From Deltaproteobacteria bacterium (lineage in GTDB: Bacteria > Desulfobacterota_B > Binatia > Bin18): a DNA stretch of 9,517 nucleotides. The DNA is taken from NCBI GenBank assembly GCA_012271025.1, contig JAAXHF010000175.1, positions 1 through 9,517 of the forward strand, in the 5' to 3' direction. Both the position numbers and the translations under genes were made by a program. The notes below the pieces were generated by a model. That model was given only the letters and a program-made list of their open reading frames with translations. It did not search any database and had not been told where the DNA came from. Positions 1 through 6,583 of this stretch are shown here, in pieces; position 1 is the first letter of the stretch, and every line of letters begins with the position of its first letter.

Positions 1-905
1 GCCACGCCCAGATGTACATCATGGGCGCCCTGCTGCGCCACGGCAGCGACGAACAAAAAGCACGCTATCTGCCCAAGATCGCCAGCGGCGCGATCCGCCT
101 GCAGGCCTTTGGCGTGACCGAGCCGAACGCCGGCTCGGACACCACCCAGCTCGAAACCTTCGCCCGCCGGGACGGGGACTACTACATCGTCAACGGGGCC
201 AAGATTTTCATCTCCCGCGTCCAGCACTCCGACATGATGCTGCTGCTGGCGCGCACCACCCCGGCGGCCGAGTGCCCCAAAAAAACCCTGGGGCTGAGCG
301 TGTTCCTGGTCGATCTGCAAGAGGCCGGCGACGCGGTCGAGGTGCGCAAGATCGACGCCATGATCAACCACGAAACCAACCAGCTCTTTTTCCACGACCT
401 GAAAATTCCCAAGGCCAACCTGATCGGCGAAGAAAACCGTGGCTTCTACTATATCCTGGACGGCATGAACGCCGAGCGCATCCTGGTCGCGGCCGAGTCG
501 ATCGGCGACGCCCGCTGGTTTATCGACCGGGCCGTCACATACGGCAAGGAGCGGGTCATCTTCGGCCGACCGATCGCCCAGAACCAGGGCATCCAGTTTC
601 CGCTGGCCCAGGCCTACGCCCAGACCGAGGCCGCCGACCTGATGCGCTTTCGGGCTGCCGAGCTGTTCGATACCAGCCAGGCCTGCGGCCCCGAAGCCAA
701 CATGGCCAAGCTGCTGTGTGCCCAGGCAGCCTGGGCTGCGGCCAACGCGGCCCTCGACACCCACGGCGGCTACGGCTTTGCCGCCGAGTATGACGTGGAG
801 CGCAAATTCCGCGAGTGCCGCCTGTTCAGCATCGCCCCGATCTCGAACAACATGGTCCTCAACTACGTGGCCGAGCACGTGTTGGGCATGCCCCGCTCGT
901 ATTAA
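1..905 (+). CDS. Acyl-CoA dehydrogenase, 5'-truncated by window edge
   Basis: FAD-dependent alpha,beta-dehydrogenation of an acyl-CoA thioester. The reading frame is open to the left edge, so the N-terminal helical domain is missing; numbering here is from the internal ATG at 12. The middle beta-domain signature FGVTEPNAGSD (33-43) is clear, as are the C-terminal helical motifs FGRPIAQNQGIQFPLA and HGGYG. The end, VLGMPRSY, is typical of a large actinobacterial/proteobacterial subgroup. The usual catalytic Glu of the YEGT motif is absent: that site reads IAPIS (274-278), with Pro276 aligned to the Glu. Glu155 in NAERILVAAE aligns with the alternative base of isovaleryl-CoA and long-chain acyl-CoA dehydrogenases, so the enzyme is probably active with a relocated base. 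It is followed after 25 bp by the Ltp2-like gene and is probably the first step of the encoded pathway. The family is certain; the substrate is unknown. Confidence 0.95.
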   Translation, partial: HAQMYIMGALLRHGSDEQKARYLPKIASGAIRLQAFGVTEPNAGSDTTQLETFARRDGDYYIVNGAKIFISRVQHSDMMLLLARTTPAAECPKKTLGLSVFLVDLQEAGDAVEVRKIDAMINHETNQLFFHDLKIPKANLIGEENRGFYYILDGMNAERILVAAESIGDARWFIDRAVTYGKERVIFGRPIAQNQGIQFPLAQAYAQTEAADLMRFRAAELFDTSQACGPEANMAKLLCAQAAWAAANAALDTHGGYGFAAEYDVERKFRECRLFSIAPISNNMVLNYVAEHVLGMPRSY

Positions 906-930
906 GCACCGTCAGCACACAGGAGGCAGC

Positions 931-2160
931 ATGGGAGCACTGACCGATAAGTACTGCATCGTTGGCGTGGGTGAGACGCCGCACATGCGGCCGTCGCACC
1001 GCACCACCCTGTCCATGGCCTGCGAGGCCGTCAAAAAGGCCATGGCCGACGCCGGCCTGGGACCGGGCGACATCGACGGCATGACCAGCTATCAGGCCGG
1101 CGACTCAACCACCTCAAACCATATTGCAACCTCGCTGGGTATGCGGCTCAACTATTCGGTCGATATCCTGGGCGGCGGTTCCAGCACCGAGGCGCTGATC
1201 GGCAATACCATCGGCCTGCTCGAAGCCGGCTACTGCAAAACCATGGTCATCTTCCGCTCGATGAACGGCCGCTCGGGCCGCCGCATGGGCGGACAGGCGC
1301 CCAGCGGTCCGGTGCCGCCGACCCGGGCGGCCGAGGACAACCAGTTCATGATGCACTGGGGCTGGACCTCACCGGCCCAGCGCTTCGGCATGTCGGCCAT
1401 GCGCTATCTGCGCGATACCGGCGCCACCACAAAATCCCTGGCCGAGGTGGCGGTCGCCCACCGGCGCCACGCCAGCCTCAACCCCAAGGCCGTCATGCGT
1501 AATCCGATCAGCATCGAAGACCACCAGAACTCGCGCTGGGTGGTCAAGCCCTTCCGCCTGCTGGACTGCTGTCTGGAGACCGATGTGTCGGCCGCCCTGA
1601 TCGTCACCTCGCGCGAGCGGGCCTACGATCTGCGCCGGCCGCCGGTCTTCATCATGGGCGGCACCGGCCGCACCATGGCGCCCAACGCGGCCTGGAACTA
1701 CTCGCGGCCGGAGATTCACTATGTGGCCGGCAACTATGGCCGCCAGCGCCTGTTCGGCATGGCCGGCATCAGCCAGAAGGACGTCAACCTGATCTCGTGC
1801 TACGACGCCTTTACCTTCACCACCCTGATCCAGCTCGAAGCCTACGGCTTCTGCGGCAAGGGCGAGGCCGGCGAGTTTGTCAAAGGCGGGCGCTTGCAGA
1901 TCGACCACGAGCTGCCCTCAAACCTGTCCGGCGGTCATCTGTCCGAGGGCTACACCCACGGCATCAGCATGGTGATTGAGAACGTCCGCCAGCTTCGCCA
2001 CCGCGCCGACGACGCCTGCCCGGACTGGGCCGAGGGTCGCCACAGCTACGACCGGCAGGCCGGCTGTCGGCAGGTGAGGGACGCCCGGATCGCGGCCTGT
2101 CTGGGCTGGGGCACGGAAACCATGTCAAGCTCGGCGATTCTGCGCGGGATTGCAGCCTAG
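931..2160 (+). CDS. Ltp2-like thiolase-superfamily protein (probable acyl-CoA retro-aldolase subunit)
   Basis: A 409-residue thiolase-fold protein of the lipid-transfer/SCP-x thiolase-like group. The ATG at 931 is chosen because AGGAGG precedes it and MGALTDKYCIVGVGETP is a typical N-terminus for the family; a longer frame upstream only overlaps the dehydrogenase in another frame. The thiolase active site is rebuilt. The nucleophilic Cys region reads GGGSSTEAL (81-89) with no Cys. The NEAF motif reads YDAF (Tyr291). The GHP motif reads GYT (Tyr341) within NLSGGHLSEGYTHG. Tyr at these positions is the hallmark of Ltp2, the steroid side-chain retro-aldolase, which works in complex with a DUF35 protein; a DUF35 gene follows here after 13 bp. 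The inferred role is retro-aldol cleavage of a beta-hydroxyacyl-CoA to a ketone or aldehyde plus a short acyl-CoA. The alternative, a Claisen thiolase, is unlikely without Cys. The C-terminal GWGTETMSSSAIL segment is as expected for the family. Confidence 0.88.
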   Translation: MGALTDKYCIVGVGETPHMRPSHRTTLSMACEAVKKAMADAGLGPGDIDGMTSYQAGDSTTSNHIATSLGMRLNYSVDILGGGSSTEALIGNTIGLLEAGYCKTMVIFRSMNGRSGRRMGGQAPSGPVPPTRAAEDNQFMMHWGWTSPAQRFGMSAMRYLRDTGATTKSLAEVAVAHRRHASLNPKAVMRNPISIEDHQNSRWVVKPFRLLDCCLETDVSAALIVTSRERAYDLRRPPVFIMGGTGRTMAPNAAWNYSRPEIHYVAGNYGRQRLFGMAGISQKDVNLISCYDAFTFTTLIQLEAYGFCGKGEAGEFVKGGRLQIDHELPSNLSGGHLSEGYTHGISMVIENVRQLRHRADDACPDWAEGRHSYDRQAGCRQVRDARIAACLGWGTETMSSSAILRGIAA

Positions 2161-2173
2161 AGGAGGGCGGAGT

Positions 2174-2644
2174 ATGCCAGGCCCGATTGATTACACCAAA
2201 ATCACGATTGTCCCGGATTTTGACACGGCCGAATGGTGGATGGGCACTAAACAGGGCAAGTATCTGGTCCGCCAGTGCCAGGACTGCGGCCACAAGTGGT
2301 TCCCGCCCTTCCCGGCCTGCAACACGTGCAACTCCATGGATCTGGGCTGGTTTGAAACGGCCGGCAAGGGCGTGCTGCACAGCTATATCGTGGTCACCCA
2401 GCCGATTCTGGGCGCCTTTGTCGATGCCGTGCCGTATGTCGTGGGTCTGATTGAGCTTGACGACTGCCACGAGGCCGACGGTTCGCTGGTCCGCGTCGGC
2501 GGCGTGCTGCTCGATGACGAAGACGCCGTCGCCATCGGTCTGCCGGTCGAGGTCGAGTTCGAGCAGACCAACGAGGCGGACATTGTCGTGCCGCGCTGGA
2601 AGATCTGCGGAACTGCTGACGACACCTGGAAGTTCGACGAGTAG
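2174..2644 (+). CDS. DUF35 zinc-ribbon/OB-fold protein, partner of the thiolase-like protein
   Basis: A 156-residue protein with the two-part DUF35 layout: an N-terminal helix, a rubredoxin-like zinc ribbon with Cys35-x2-Cys38 and Cys49-x2-Cys52, then an OB-fold from about 60 to 150 (GKGVLHSYIVV, PYVVGLIELDD, GLPVEVEF). The ATG at 2174 sits 7 nt after AGGAGG; in-frame codons upstream overlap the thiolase-like gene. Members of this family form obligate complexes with thiolase-superfamily enzymes, as in the steroid aldolase Ltp2-ChsH2(DUF35), the archaeal acetoacetyl-CoA thiolase/HMG-CoA synthase complex and BbsAB, where they shape the acyl-CoA access channel. Adjacency to an Ltp2-like gene makes a two-subunit aldolase the best reading. 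Unlike ChsH2, it has no MaoC hydratase domain fused; hydration would have to come from another protein, possibly the next gene. Confidence 0.92.
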   Translation: MPGPIDYTKITIVPDFDTAEWWMGTKQGKYLVRQCQDCGHKWFPPFPACNTCNSMDLGWFETAGKGVLHSYIVVTQPILGAFVDAVPYVVGLIELDDCHEADGSLVRVGGVLLDDEDAVAIGLPVEVEFEQTNEADIVVPRWKICGTADDTWKFDE

Positions 2645-2674
2645 AGCGGGCAGGACAAAAAGAGGAGACAGACT

Positions 2675-3445
2675 ATGGCTGACGAAATCCTGTGTTCCGT
2701 CCAGGACGGCATTGCCACCATCACCATGAACCGGCCCGAGAAGCGCAACGCCATGAACAGCGCCCTGCTCGACGGTCTGGTCCAGAATTTCACGGCGCTC
2801 GAAACCAACACCGTTGTGCGGGCCATCGTCATCCGGGGCGAGGGCAAGGCGTTCTGCGCCGGGCTCGACCTACGCGAACTCAGCGCCCGCCAGCAGGGCG
2901 CCGACGCCGAAATGGGCGTGGTCGAGATTCTGCAGATGATCGAGGGCTCGCGCCACCCGACCATCGCCATGGTCCAGGGCGACGCCCTGGCCGGCGGCTG
3001 CGAGCTGGCCCTGCACTGTGACCTGCGGGTGGTGTCGGACCGGGCTCGCTTCGGCATGCCGCTGGCCCGGCTGGGTCTGGTCATCCCCTTCCCGCTATGT
3101 CAAAAACTGGTCGAGATTGTCGGCCCGGCCTTCACCAAACAGATCCTGCTCAGCGGCCAACCGGTCGAGGCCGCCCGCGCCTACGATATGGGCATGGTGC
3201 ATCAGCTGGTCCCGGCCGCCGAACTCGAACAGGCGACCTATGACCTGGCCCGGACGATTGCCCAGAACGCGCCGCTATCCCTGTCGGGCATGAAAACGAC
3301 CATCCACCGGGCGATCTCGCTGCGTAAAACGATCGAGTATCAAGACTTGCAGGACATGGTGACCACGGCCCGGACCAGCCAGGATGCCAAAGAGGGCGTC
3401 ACAGCCATGCTGGAGAAGCGTAAGCCGCAGTTCCAGGGAGTATAA
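2675..3445 (+). CDS. Enoyl-CoA hydratase/isomerase (crotonase) family protein
   Basis: A 256-residue soluble crotonase of normal family length. GAGGAG lies 8 nt before the ATG. The first oxyanion-hole segment AFCAGLDLREL and the second, LAGGCELALHCD, are both intact. Glu110 in GGCEL matches Glu144 of rat mitochondrial hydratase. The second catalytic Glu (Glu164, in the QPE of FGQPEILLG) is replaced: the sequence reads FGMPLARLG with Leu130 there. Crotonases with only one of the two acids are often isomerases, hydrolases or hydratases with altered chemistry, so the exact reaction is uncertain. In this operon it could supply the beta-hydroxyacyl-CoA that the neighbouring Ltp2-like/DUF35 pair would cleave. 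The C-terminus, EKRKPQFQGV, is typical of the hydratase subgroup. The next gene starts 10 bp after the stop. Confidence 0.93.
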   Translation: MADEILCSVQDGIATITMNRPEKRNAMNSALLDGLVQNFTALETNTVVRAIVIRGEGKAFCAGLDLRELSARQQGADAEMGVVEILQMIEGSRHPTIAMVQGDALAGGCELALHCDLRVVSDRARFGMPLARLGLVIPFPLCQKLVEIVGPAFTKQILLSGQPVEAARAYDMGMVHQLVPAAELEQATYDLARTIAQNAPLSLSGMKTTIHRAISLRKTIEYQDLQDMVTTARTSQDAKEGVTAMLEKRKPQFQGV

Positions 3446-3455
3446 CGGAGGGCTG

Positions 3456-3869
3456 GTGGGGCTGCTCGGTCTGGTCTCCGCTGTCGGTAGTACGCTGTTA
3501 GGTCTGGGGGGCGCCGCACTCTTCTTGTCCGCCATCTACTACCTCAGACGGCGGGGAGAGGCGTCGCCAGTGTCCCTGACGCCTCCGACACGTCTGGTCG
3601 TCTCCGGCCCCTACGCCCATGTCCAGCACCCCATGCTGCTGGGCGTCTTGTGCCTCGGGCTCGGCGCGGCGGGCGGATTGCGCTGTGTCGGCCTGGGTCT
3701 GGCGAGTATCGGCTTCGCTCTAGCGGCGCACGTATTTGTCATCCTCAGGGAAGAGCCGGCGCTGAGACAACGCTTTGGCGACGACTACGCAGCCTACCAG
3801 GCGGCCACGCCGCGCTGGTTTCCTTGCCCCCTGGCCCGGGCCAGGATATGTCTATCGCCACGACGCTGA
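3456..3869 (+). CDS. Short isoprenylcysteine carboxyl methyltransferase-like (ICMT/PEMT) membrane protein
   Basis: Shows the C-terminal signature of the ICMT/phospholipid N-methyltransferase family: SGPYAHVQHPM (50-60 from the GTG), EEPALRQRFGDDYAAY (99-114) and PRWFP (119-123). In the family this segment binds S-adenosylmethionine at the membrane face. Hydrophobic stretches at about 1-30 and 61-97 predict two or three membrane helices. The start is uncertain. GTG 3456, close behind GGAGGG at 3447, gives 137 residues; an ATG at 3384 would overlap the hydratase by 62 bp and add unrelated polar residues. Either way it is shorter than most family members (roughly 150-210 residues) and lacks one or more N-terminal helices. 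The usual RNP of the RNPMY motif is QHP here. The substrate is unknown, and the protein could be a reduced, functional or decaying member. Confidence 0.75.
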   Translation: MGLLGLVSAVGSTLLGLGGAALFLSAIYYLRRRGEASPVSLTPPTRLVVSGPYAHVQHPMLLGVLCLGLGAAGGLRCVGLGLASIGFALAAHVFVILREEPALRQRFGDDYAAYQAATPRWFPCPLARARICLSPRR

Positions 3870-3882
3870 AGGAGGGTGTGCG

Positions 3883-4764
3883 ATGCGCTTTGGAGTTCAC
3901 TTGGTTGCGGCCGGCCGCATGATTGAAGGCGAAAAAATTGCCCGGGTGGCAACCCGCGCCGAACAGCTCGGCTTTGACTCCCTGTGGGTCAGCGATCATA
4001 TCGTGTTCCCAAGCCAACTCACCTCAGCCTACCCGTATTCCCCCGACGGCAAACTGCCGCTCGACCCGTCCAATCCGCTGCTCGAACCGTTCACGGTCTT
4101 GAGCTACGCCGCGGCGGTCACCAAGACAGTCAAGCTCGGCACCAGCGTGATCATCGTGCCGTACCGCGACCCGCTGGTCAGCGCCAAGATTATTGCTTCA
4201 CTCGACGTGTTGTCCGGCGGTCGGTTCATCTTTGGGGTGGGTGTGGGCTGGCTGGAAGAAGAGTTCCGCGCCCTGCGTCTCGACATGCGCAACCGGGCTG
4301 CCCAGACCCGCGAAGCCCTGCTGGCCATGCAAGCCTGCTGGACCCAGGACGACCCGGAATTTCACGGTGAGTTCTACGATTTTGCGGGCATCAAGTTCGC
4401 TCCCAAACCGCGCCAGACGCCCCACCCACCGATCTGGTTCGGCGGCAACTCCAGGCCCGCCCTCAGACGGGCGGTCGAACTCGGCAGCGGCTGGCACGCG
4501 GTGTGGGAAACACCGGATGAGGTCGCGCGCAAGGCAACGCTGCTGCGTGAGCTGTGCGACCGGGCGGGCAAAAGCTTTGACGATTTCGCCATCACCATCA
4601 ACGTCAACCACAAGGTCCCGCTGACCGTCGAGAATGTCAGGAAGTACGAAGACGCGGGCGTCAGCATGATGTTCATGCCGCGTTCATTCCAGGCCGATGT
4701 CGATGGCGTCATCCAGAATATGGAGACGTTTGCCAAAGAGGTGAAGGAACCCTCGGAACGCTGA
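3883..4764 (+). CDS. Luciferase-like (LLM) oxidoreductase, F420-dependent type
   Basis: A 293-residue TIM-barrel flavin/deazaflavin oxidoreductase. ATG 3883 has GGAGG 7 nt upstream and the barrel's first strand follows at once (MRFGVHLVAAG); a longer frame upstream overlaps the methyltransferase-like gene. Recognisable segments are FDSLWVSDHI (31-40), the strand and loop around TVKLGTSVIIVPYRDP, and the cofactor-phosphate region LDVLSGGRFIFGVGVGW (107-123). The layout matches the F420-dependent LLM group (TIGR03619-like), in which reduced F420 or the oxidised form is a hydride donor or acceptor. FMN use cannot be excluded from sequence. It shares the operon with acyl-CoA enzymes, which suggests a redox step on the same substrate or its cleavage product. 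The actual substrate is unknown. Confidence 0.9.
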   Translation: MRFGVHLVAAGRMIEGEKIARVATRAEQLGFDSLWVSDHIVFPSQLTSAYPYSPDGKLPLDPSNPLLEPFTVLSYAAAVTKTVKLGTSVIIVPYRDPLVSAKIIASLDVLSGGRFIFGVGVGWLEEEFRALRLDMRNRAAQTREALLAMQACWTQDDPEFHGEFYDFAGIKFAPKPRQTPHPPIWFGGNSRPALRRAVELGSGWHAVWETPDEVARKATLLRELCDRAGKSFDDFAITINVNHKVPLTVENVRKYEDAGVSMMFMPRSFQADVDGVIQNMETFAKEVKEPSER

Positions 4765-4774
4765 GGGCAGCGCC

Positions 4775-4813
4775 ATGAACCACTCACAACACAGGCGGCC
4801 GGCGCATGGCTGA
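4775..4813 (+). other. Possible 12-codon His-rich leader ORF
   Basis: ATG 4775 opens a 12-residue frame, MNHSQHRRPAHG, ending at TGA 4811-4813. It has a good ribosome site, GAGGG at 4763-4767, 7 nt upstream. The larger gene whose ATG is at 4806 has only a weak site of its own. The two frames differ by +1 and overlap by 8 bp, so ribosomes finishing the short frame would stop next to the downstream start. This is a candidate for translational coupling. The peptide may have no function of its own, and chance is a real possibility. Confidence 0.3.
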
Positions 4814-5945
4814 GCGCCATCTCGAACTCGGCCTGTTCGCGCCGACCGTGGGCAGTATGCCGCCGGCCGGAAAACCGGGCGCGTTTCTGCTGTCGCACGC
4901 CGAGCAGCGCACCGAGCCAACCTTCGACTATAACCTGCGCCTGGCCCGGATGCTGGACCGGGCTGGCCTGGAACTCTTTTTCATGGCCCAGCGGGGCGGC
5001 AAGGGCTTTGGGCCGTCACGCTTCTGGGGTACCTCGCTGGATTCGTTCACCACGGCGTCGGCTCTGGCCATGGCGACCGAGCAGCTCCAGCTGGTCTCAA
5101 CCGTGCACACCGCCTTTTTCCATCCCGGTCTGGTGGCCCGCATCGGGGCGACCCTGGACCAGATCAGCCACGGCCGCTGGCGCCTCAATATTGTCAGCGG
5201 CTGGGCCGAAAACGACTTTCGGATGCTCGATATTCCGCTGATCGAGCACGACGCCCGCTACCGGCGCTCGGCCGAGTTTGTCGAAGTGCTGGGCAAGTTC
5301 TGGACCGAGGACTGGTTTGATTACGCGGGCGAGTACTACACCATCAGGCAGGGCACCTGCGCCCCCAAGCCGGCGTCGCCGCCCCTGCTGTACAACGCCG
5401 GCAGCTCGGCTGCGGGCAGAGAGTTCGCCGCCCGTTATTGCGACTGGTTCTTCACCGCCGCCCTCACCCCCGAAGCGGTCAAGGAGGAGATTACCGACGT
5501 GCAGGCTCGGGCGGCCACCTACGGCCGTCGGCTGCGCATTGTCACCTATGCGCTGACGATGTGCCGGGAGACCGAGGCTGCGGCCAAACAGGAGATGGAG
5601 GACATCCTGGCCCAGGGCGACTATGACGCCGCCAGGGAGTTTCTGGAGGGCATCAGCGGCCAAACCCTGGGTACGACAAAATCCGTCCTGGGCGAAGGCA
5701 GGGCGCTTGACGACATGCTGAAGAGCCTGGTCCTCGGCGTCGGCAGCAGCAAACTCATCGGTCCGCCCGAAAAAGTCGCCCACGATATCGCGTGTCTGCA
5801 CGAGGCGGGGGTTGATGCGATTGGCCTGACCTTCCGCCATACGGAAGAAGAGCTGGCCGATTTCATCCAACGGGTCGTCCCGCTGCTGGAACAACACGGC
5901 GTGCGCCGCCCACGCCAGATACCGCGCACCCAAGTTGCGGATTAG
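4806..5945 (+). CDS. RutA/SfnG-like FMN-dependent monooxygenase (LLM class)
   Basis: A 379-residue luciferase-like TIM barrel. It resembles pyrimidine monooxygenase RutA and dimethylsulfone monooxygenase SfnG more than the preceding F420-type gene. Motifs in order are GLFAPTVGSM near the N-terminus, GFG..RFWGTSLDSFT (67-82), the long conserved strand ending in HPGLVARIGATLDQISHGR, and LNIVSGW (127-133). The later segments YNAGSSAAGREFAARYCDWFF and GVDAIGLTF also follow RutA. Such enzymes use reduced FMN and O2, normally with a separate flavin reductase; none is encoded in this window. The ATG at 4806 is the only start that keeps the N-terminal strand; its ribosome site is weak and a short leader frame overlaps it. 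The pathway substrate is unknown; no other rut gene is present, so pyrimidine breakdown is not supported. Confidence 0.9.
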   Translation: MAERHLELGLFAPTVGSMPPAGKPGAFLLSHAEQRTEPTFDYNLRLARMLDRAGLELFFMAQRGGKGFGPSRFWGTSLDSFTTASALAMATEQLQLVSTVHTAFFHPGLVARIGATLDQISHGRWRLNIVSGWAENDFRMLDIPLIEHDARYRRSAEFVEVLGKFWTEDWFDYAGEYYTIRQGTCAPKPASPPLLYNAGSSAAGREFAARYCDWFFTAALTPEAVKEEITDVQARAATYGRRLRIVTYALTMCRETEAAAKQEMEDILAQGDYDAAREFLEGISGQTLGTTKSVLGEGRALDDMLKSLVLGVGSSKLIGPPEKVAHDIACLHEAGVDAIGLTFRHTEEELADFIQRVVPLLEQHGVRRPRQIPRTQVAD

Positions 5946-5954
5946 GAGGAGGCC

Positions 5955-6512
5955 ATGGCCGTTCCAGCCCAGCCGACCCTCATGACCGCCGAAGAGCTGT
6001 TCGAGCTGCCCAACGACGACTACAAGTATGAACTCGTCCAAGGAGAGCTGATTCGTATGGCCCCAACCGGTGGGGAGCACGGCGTTTTGACGGTTCGTAT
6101 CGGTCGTATACTTGACGAATACGTTGAGGCGCACGACCTGGGTATCTGTAGCGGCGCGGAAACCGGTTTTATCTTACAGCGCAACCCCGATATCGTCCGT
6201 GCCCCGGACGCCGCCTTTATTGCCAAGACGCGCATTCCCGAGACCGGCATTCCCACAGCCTACTGGCCATTTGCGCCGGACCTGGCGGTCGAGGTGACTT
6301 CTCCTTCGGACCGCTTCACCGCCGTGCAAACCAAAATCAGCGAGTATTTCTCGGCTGGAACGCGGCTGGTGTGGGTCGTCGAACCCGCAACGCGGACGGT
6401 CTACGTCTATCGCTCGCCGCACGACGTGCAGGCGCTCGGCGAAGACGCCGAGCTGACCGGGGAGGACGTATTGCCCGGTTTTCAGTGCGCGGTGAGACGG
6501 CTGTTTCCGTAA
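5955..6512 (+). CDS. Uma2 family (DUF820) PD-(D/E)XK nuclease-fold protein
   Basis: A 185-residue member of the Uma2/DUF820 restriction-endonuclease-like family. The N-terminal LMTAEELFELP and YELVQGELIRM are diagnostic, followed by VRAPDAAFI (Asp85), PDLAVEVTSPSD (Asp109, Glu113) and QTKISEYFSAGTRLVWVVEP (Lys127). Asp85, Glu113 and Lys127 are the likely metal and catalytic residues, and all are present. AGGAGG lies directly before ATG 5955, 9 bp after the monooxygenase stop, so it appears to be the last gene of the operon. Uma2 proteins are abundant in Cyanobacteria, Chloroflexi and many uncultured lineages, often in large paralogous sets. Their cellular role is poorly understood, and a DNA target cannot be inferred. 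There is no obvious functional link to the metabolic genes upstream. Confidence 0.9.
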   Translation: MAVPAQPTLMTAEELFELPNDDYKYELVQGELIRMAPTGGEHGVLTVRIGRILDEYVEAHDLGICSGAETGFILQRNPDIVRAPDAAFIAKTRIPETGIPTAYWPFAPDLAVEVTSPSDRFTAVQTKISEYFSAGTRLVWVVEPATRTVYVYRSPHDVQALGEDAELTGEDVLPGFQCAVRRLFP

Positions 6513-6525
6513 GTTCCGTCGAAGA

Positions 6526-6552
6526 GGGCACGGGCGGCGTGTCCCGGATTTT
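6526..6552 (+). terminator. Possible Rho-independent terminator at operon end
   Basis: GGGCACG (6526-6532) pairs with CGTG-T-CCC (6538-6545) around a 5-nt loop, with one bulged T. A short TTTT run at 6549-6552 follows. It lies 13 bp after the Uma2 stop, in the 71-bp gap between convergent genes. The stem is GC-rich but the T-run is short and interrupted, so this is a tentative call. Confidence 0.35.
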
Positions 6553-6583
6553 GGTCACGCTTCCCGCAACGTGTGGAAAATCG

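Noticed and set aside
718..930. Longer N-terminus for the thiolase-like protein
   Set aside because: The added 71 residues are an out-of-frame reading of the dehydrogenase gene; AGGAGG and the conserved N-terminal strand fix the start at 931.
1369..1908. 179-codon minus-strand open frame inside the thiolase-like gene
   Set aside because: Shadow of a clearly conserved plus-strand gene, with low-complexity Ala/Gly/Arg-rich translation and no family motif.
2383..3084. 233-codon minus-strand open frame across the DUF35 and crotonase genes
   Set aside because: Runs opposite two conserved genes, is Ser-rich and has no recognisable domain or ribosome site.
4806..5945. Annotating the RutA-like gene as true rutA
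   Set aside because: No other rut gene is present and the luciferase-like family is functionally broad; motif similarity supports only a RutA/SfnG-like label.
5097..6134. 345-codon minus-strand open frame opposite the RutA-like gene and Uma2 gene
   Set aside because: It lies opposite two well-recognised genes, has no domain resemblance and is typical of antisense frames in high-GC coding DNA.
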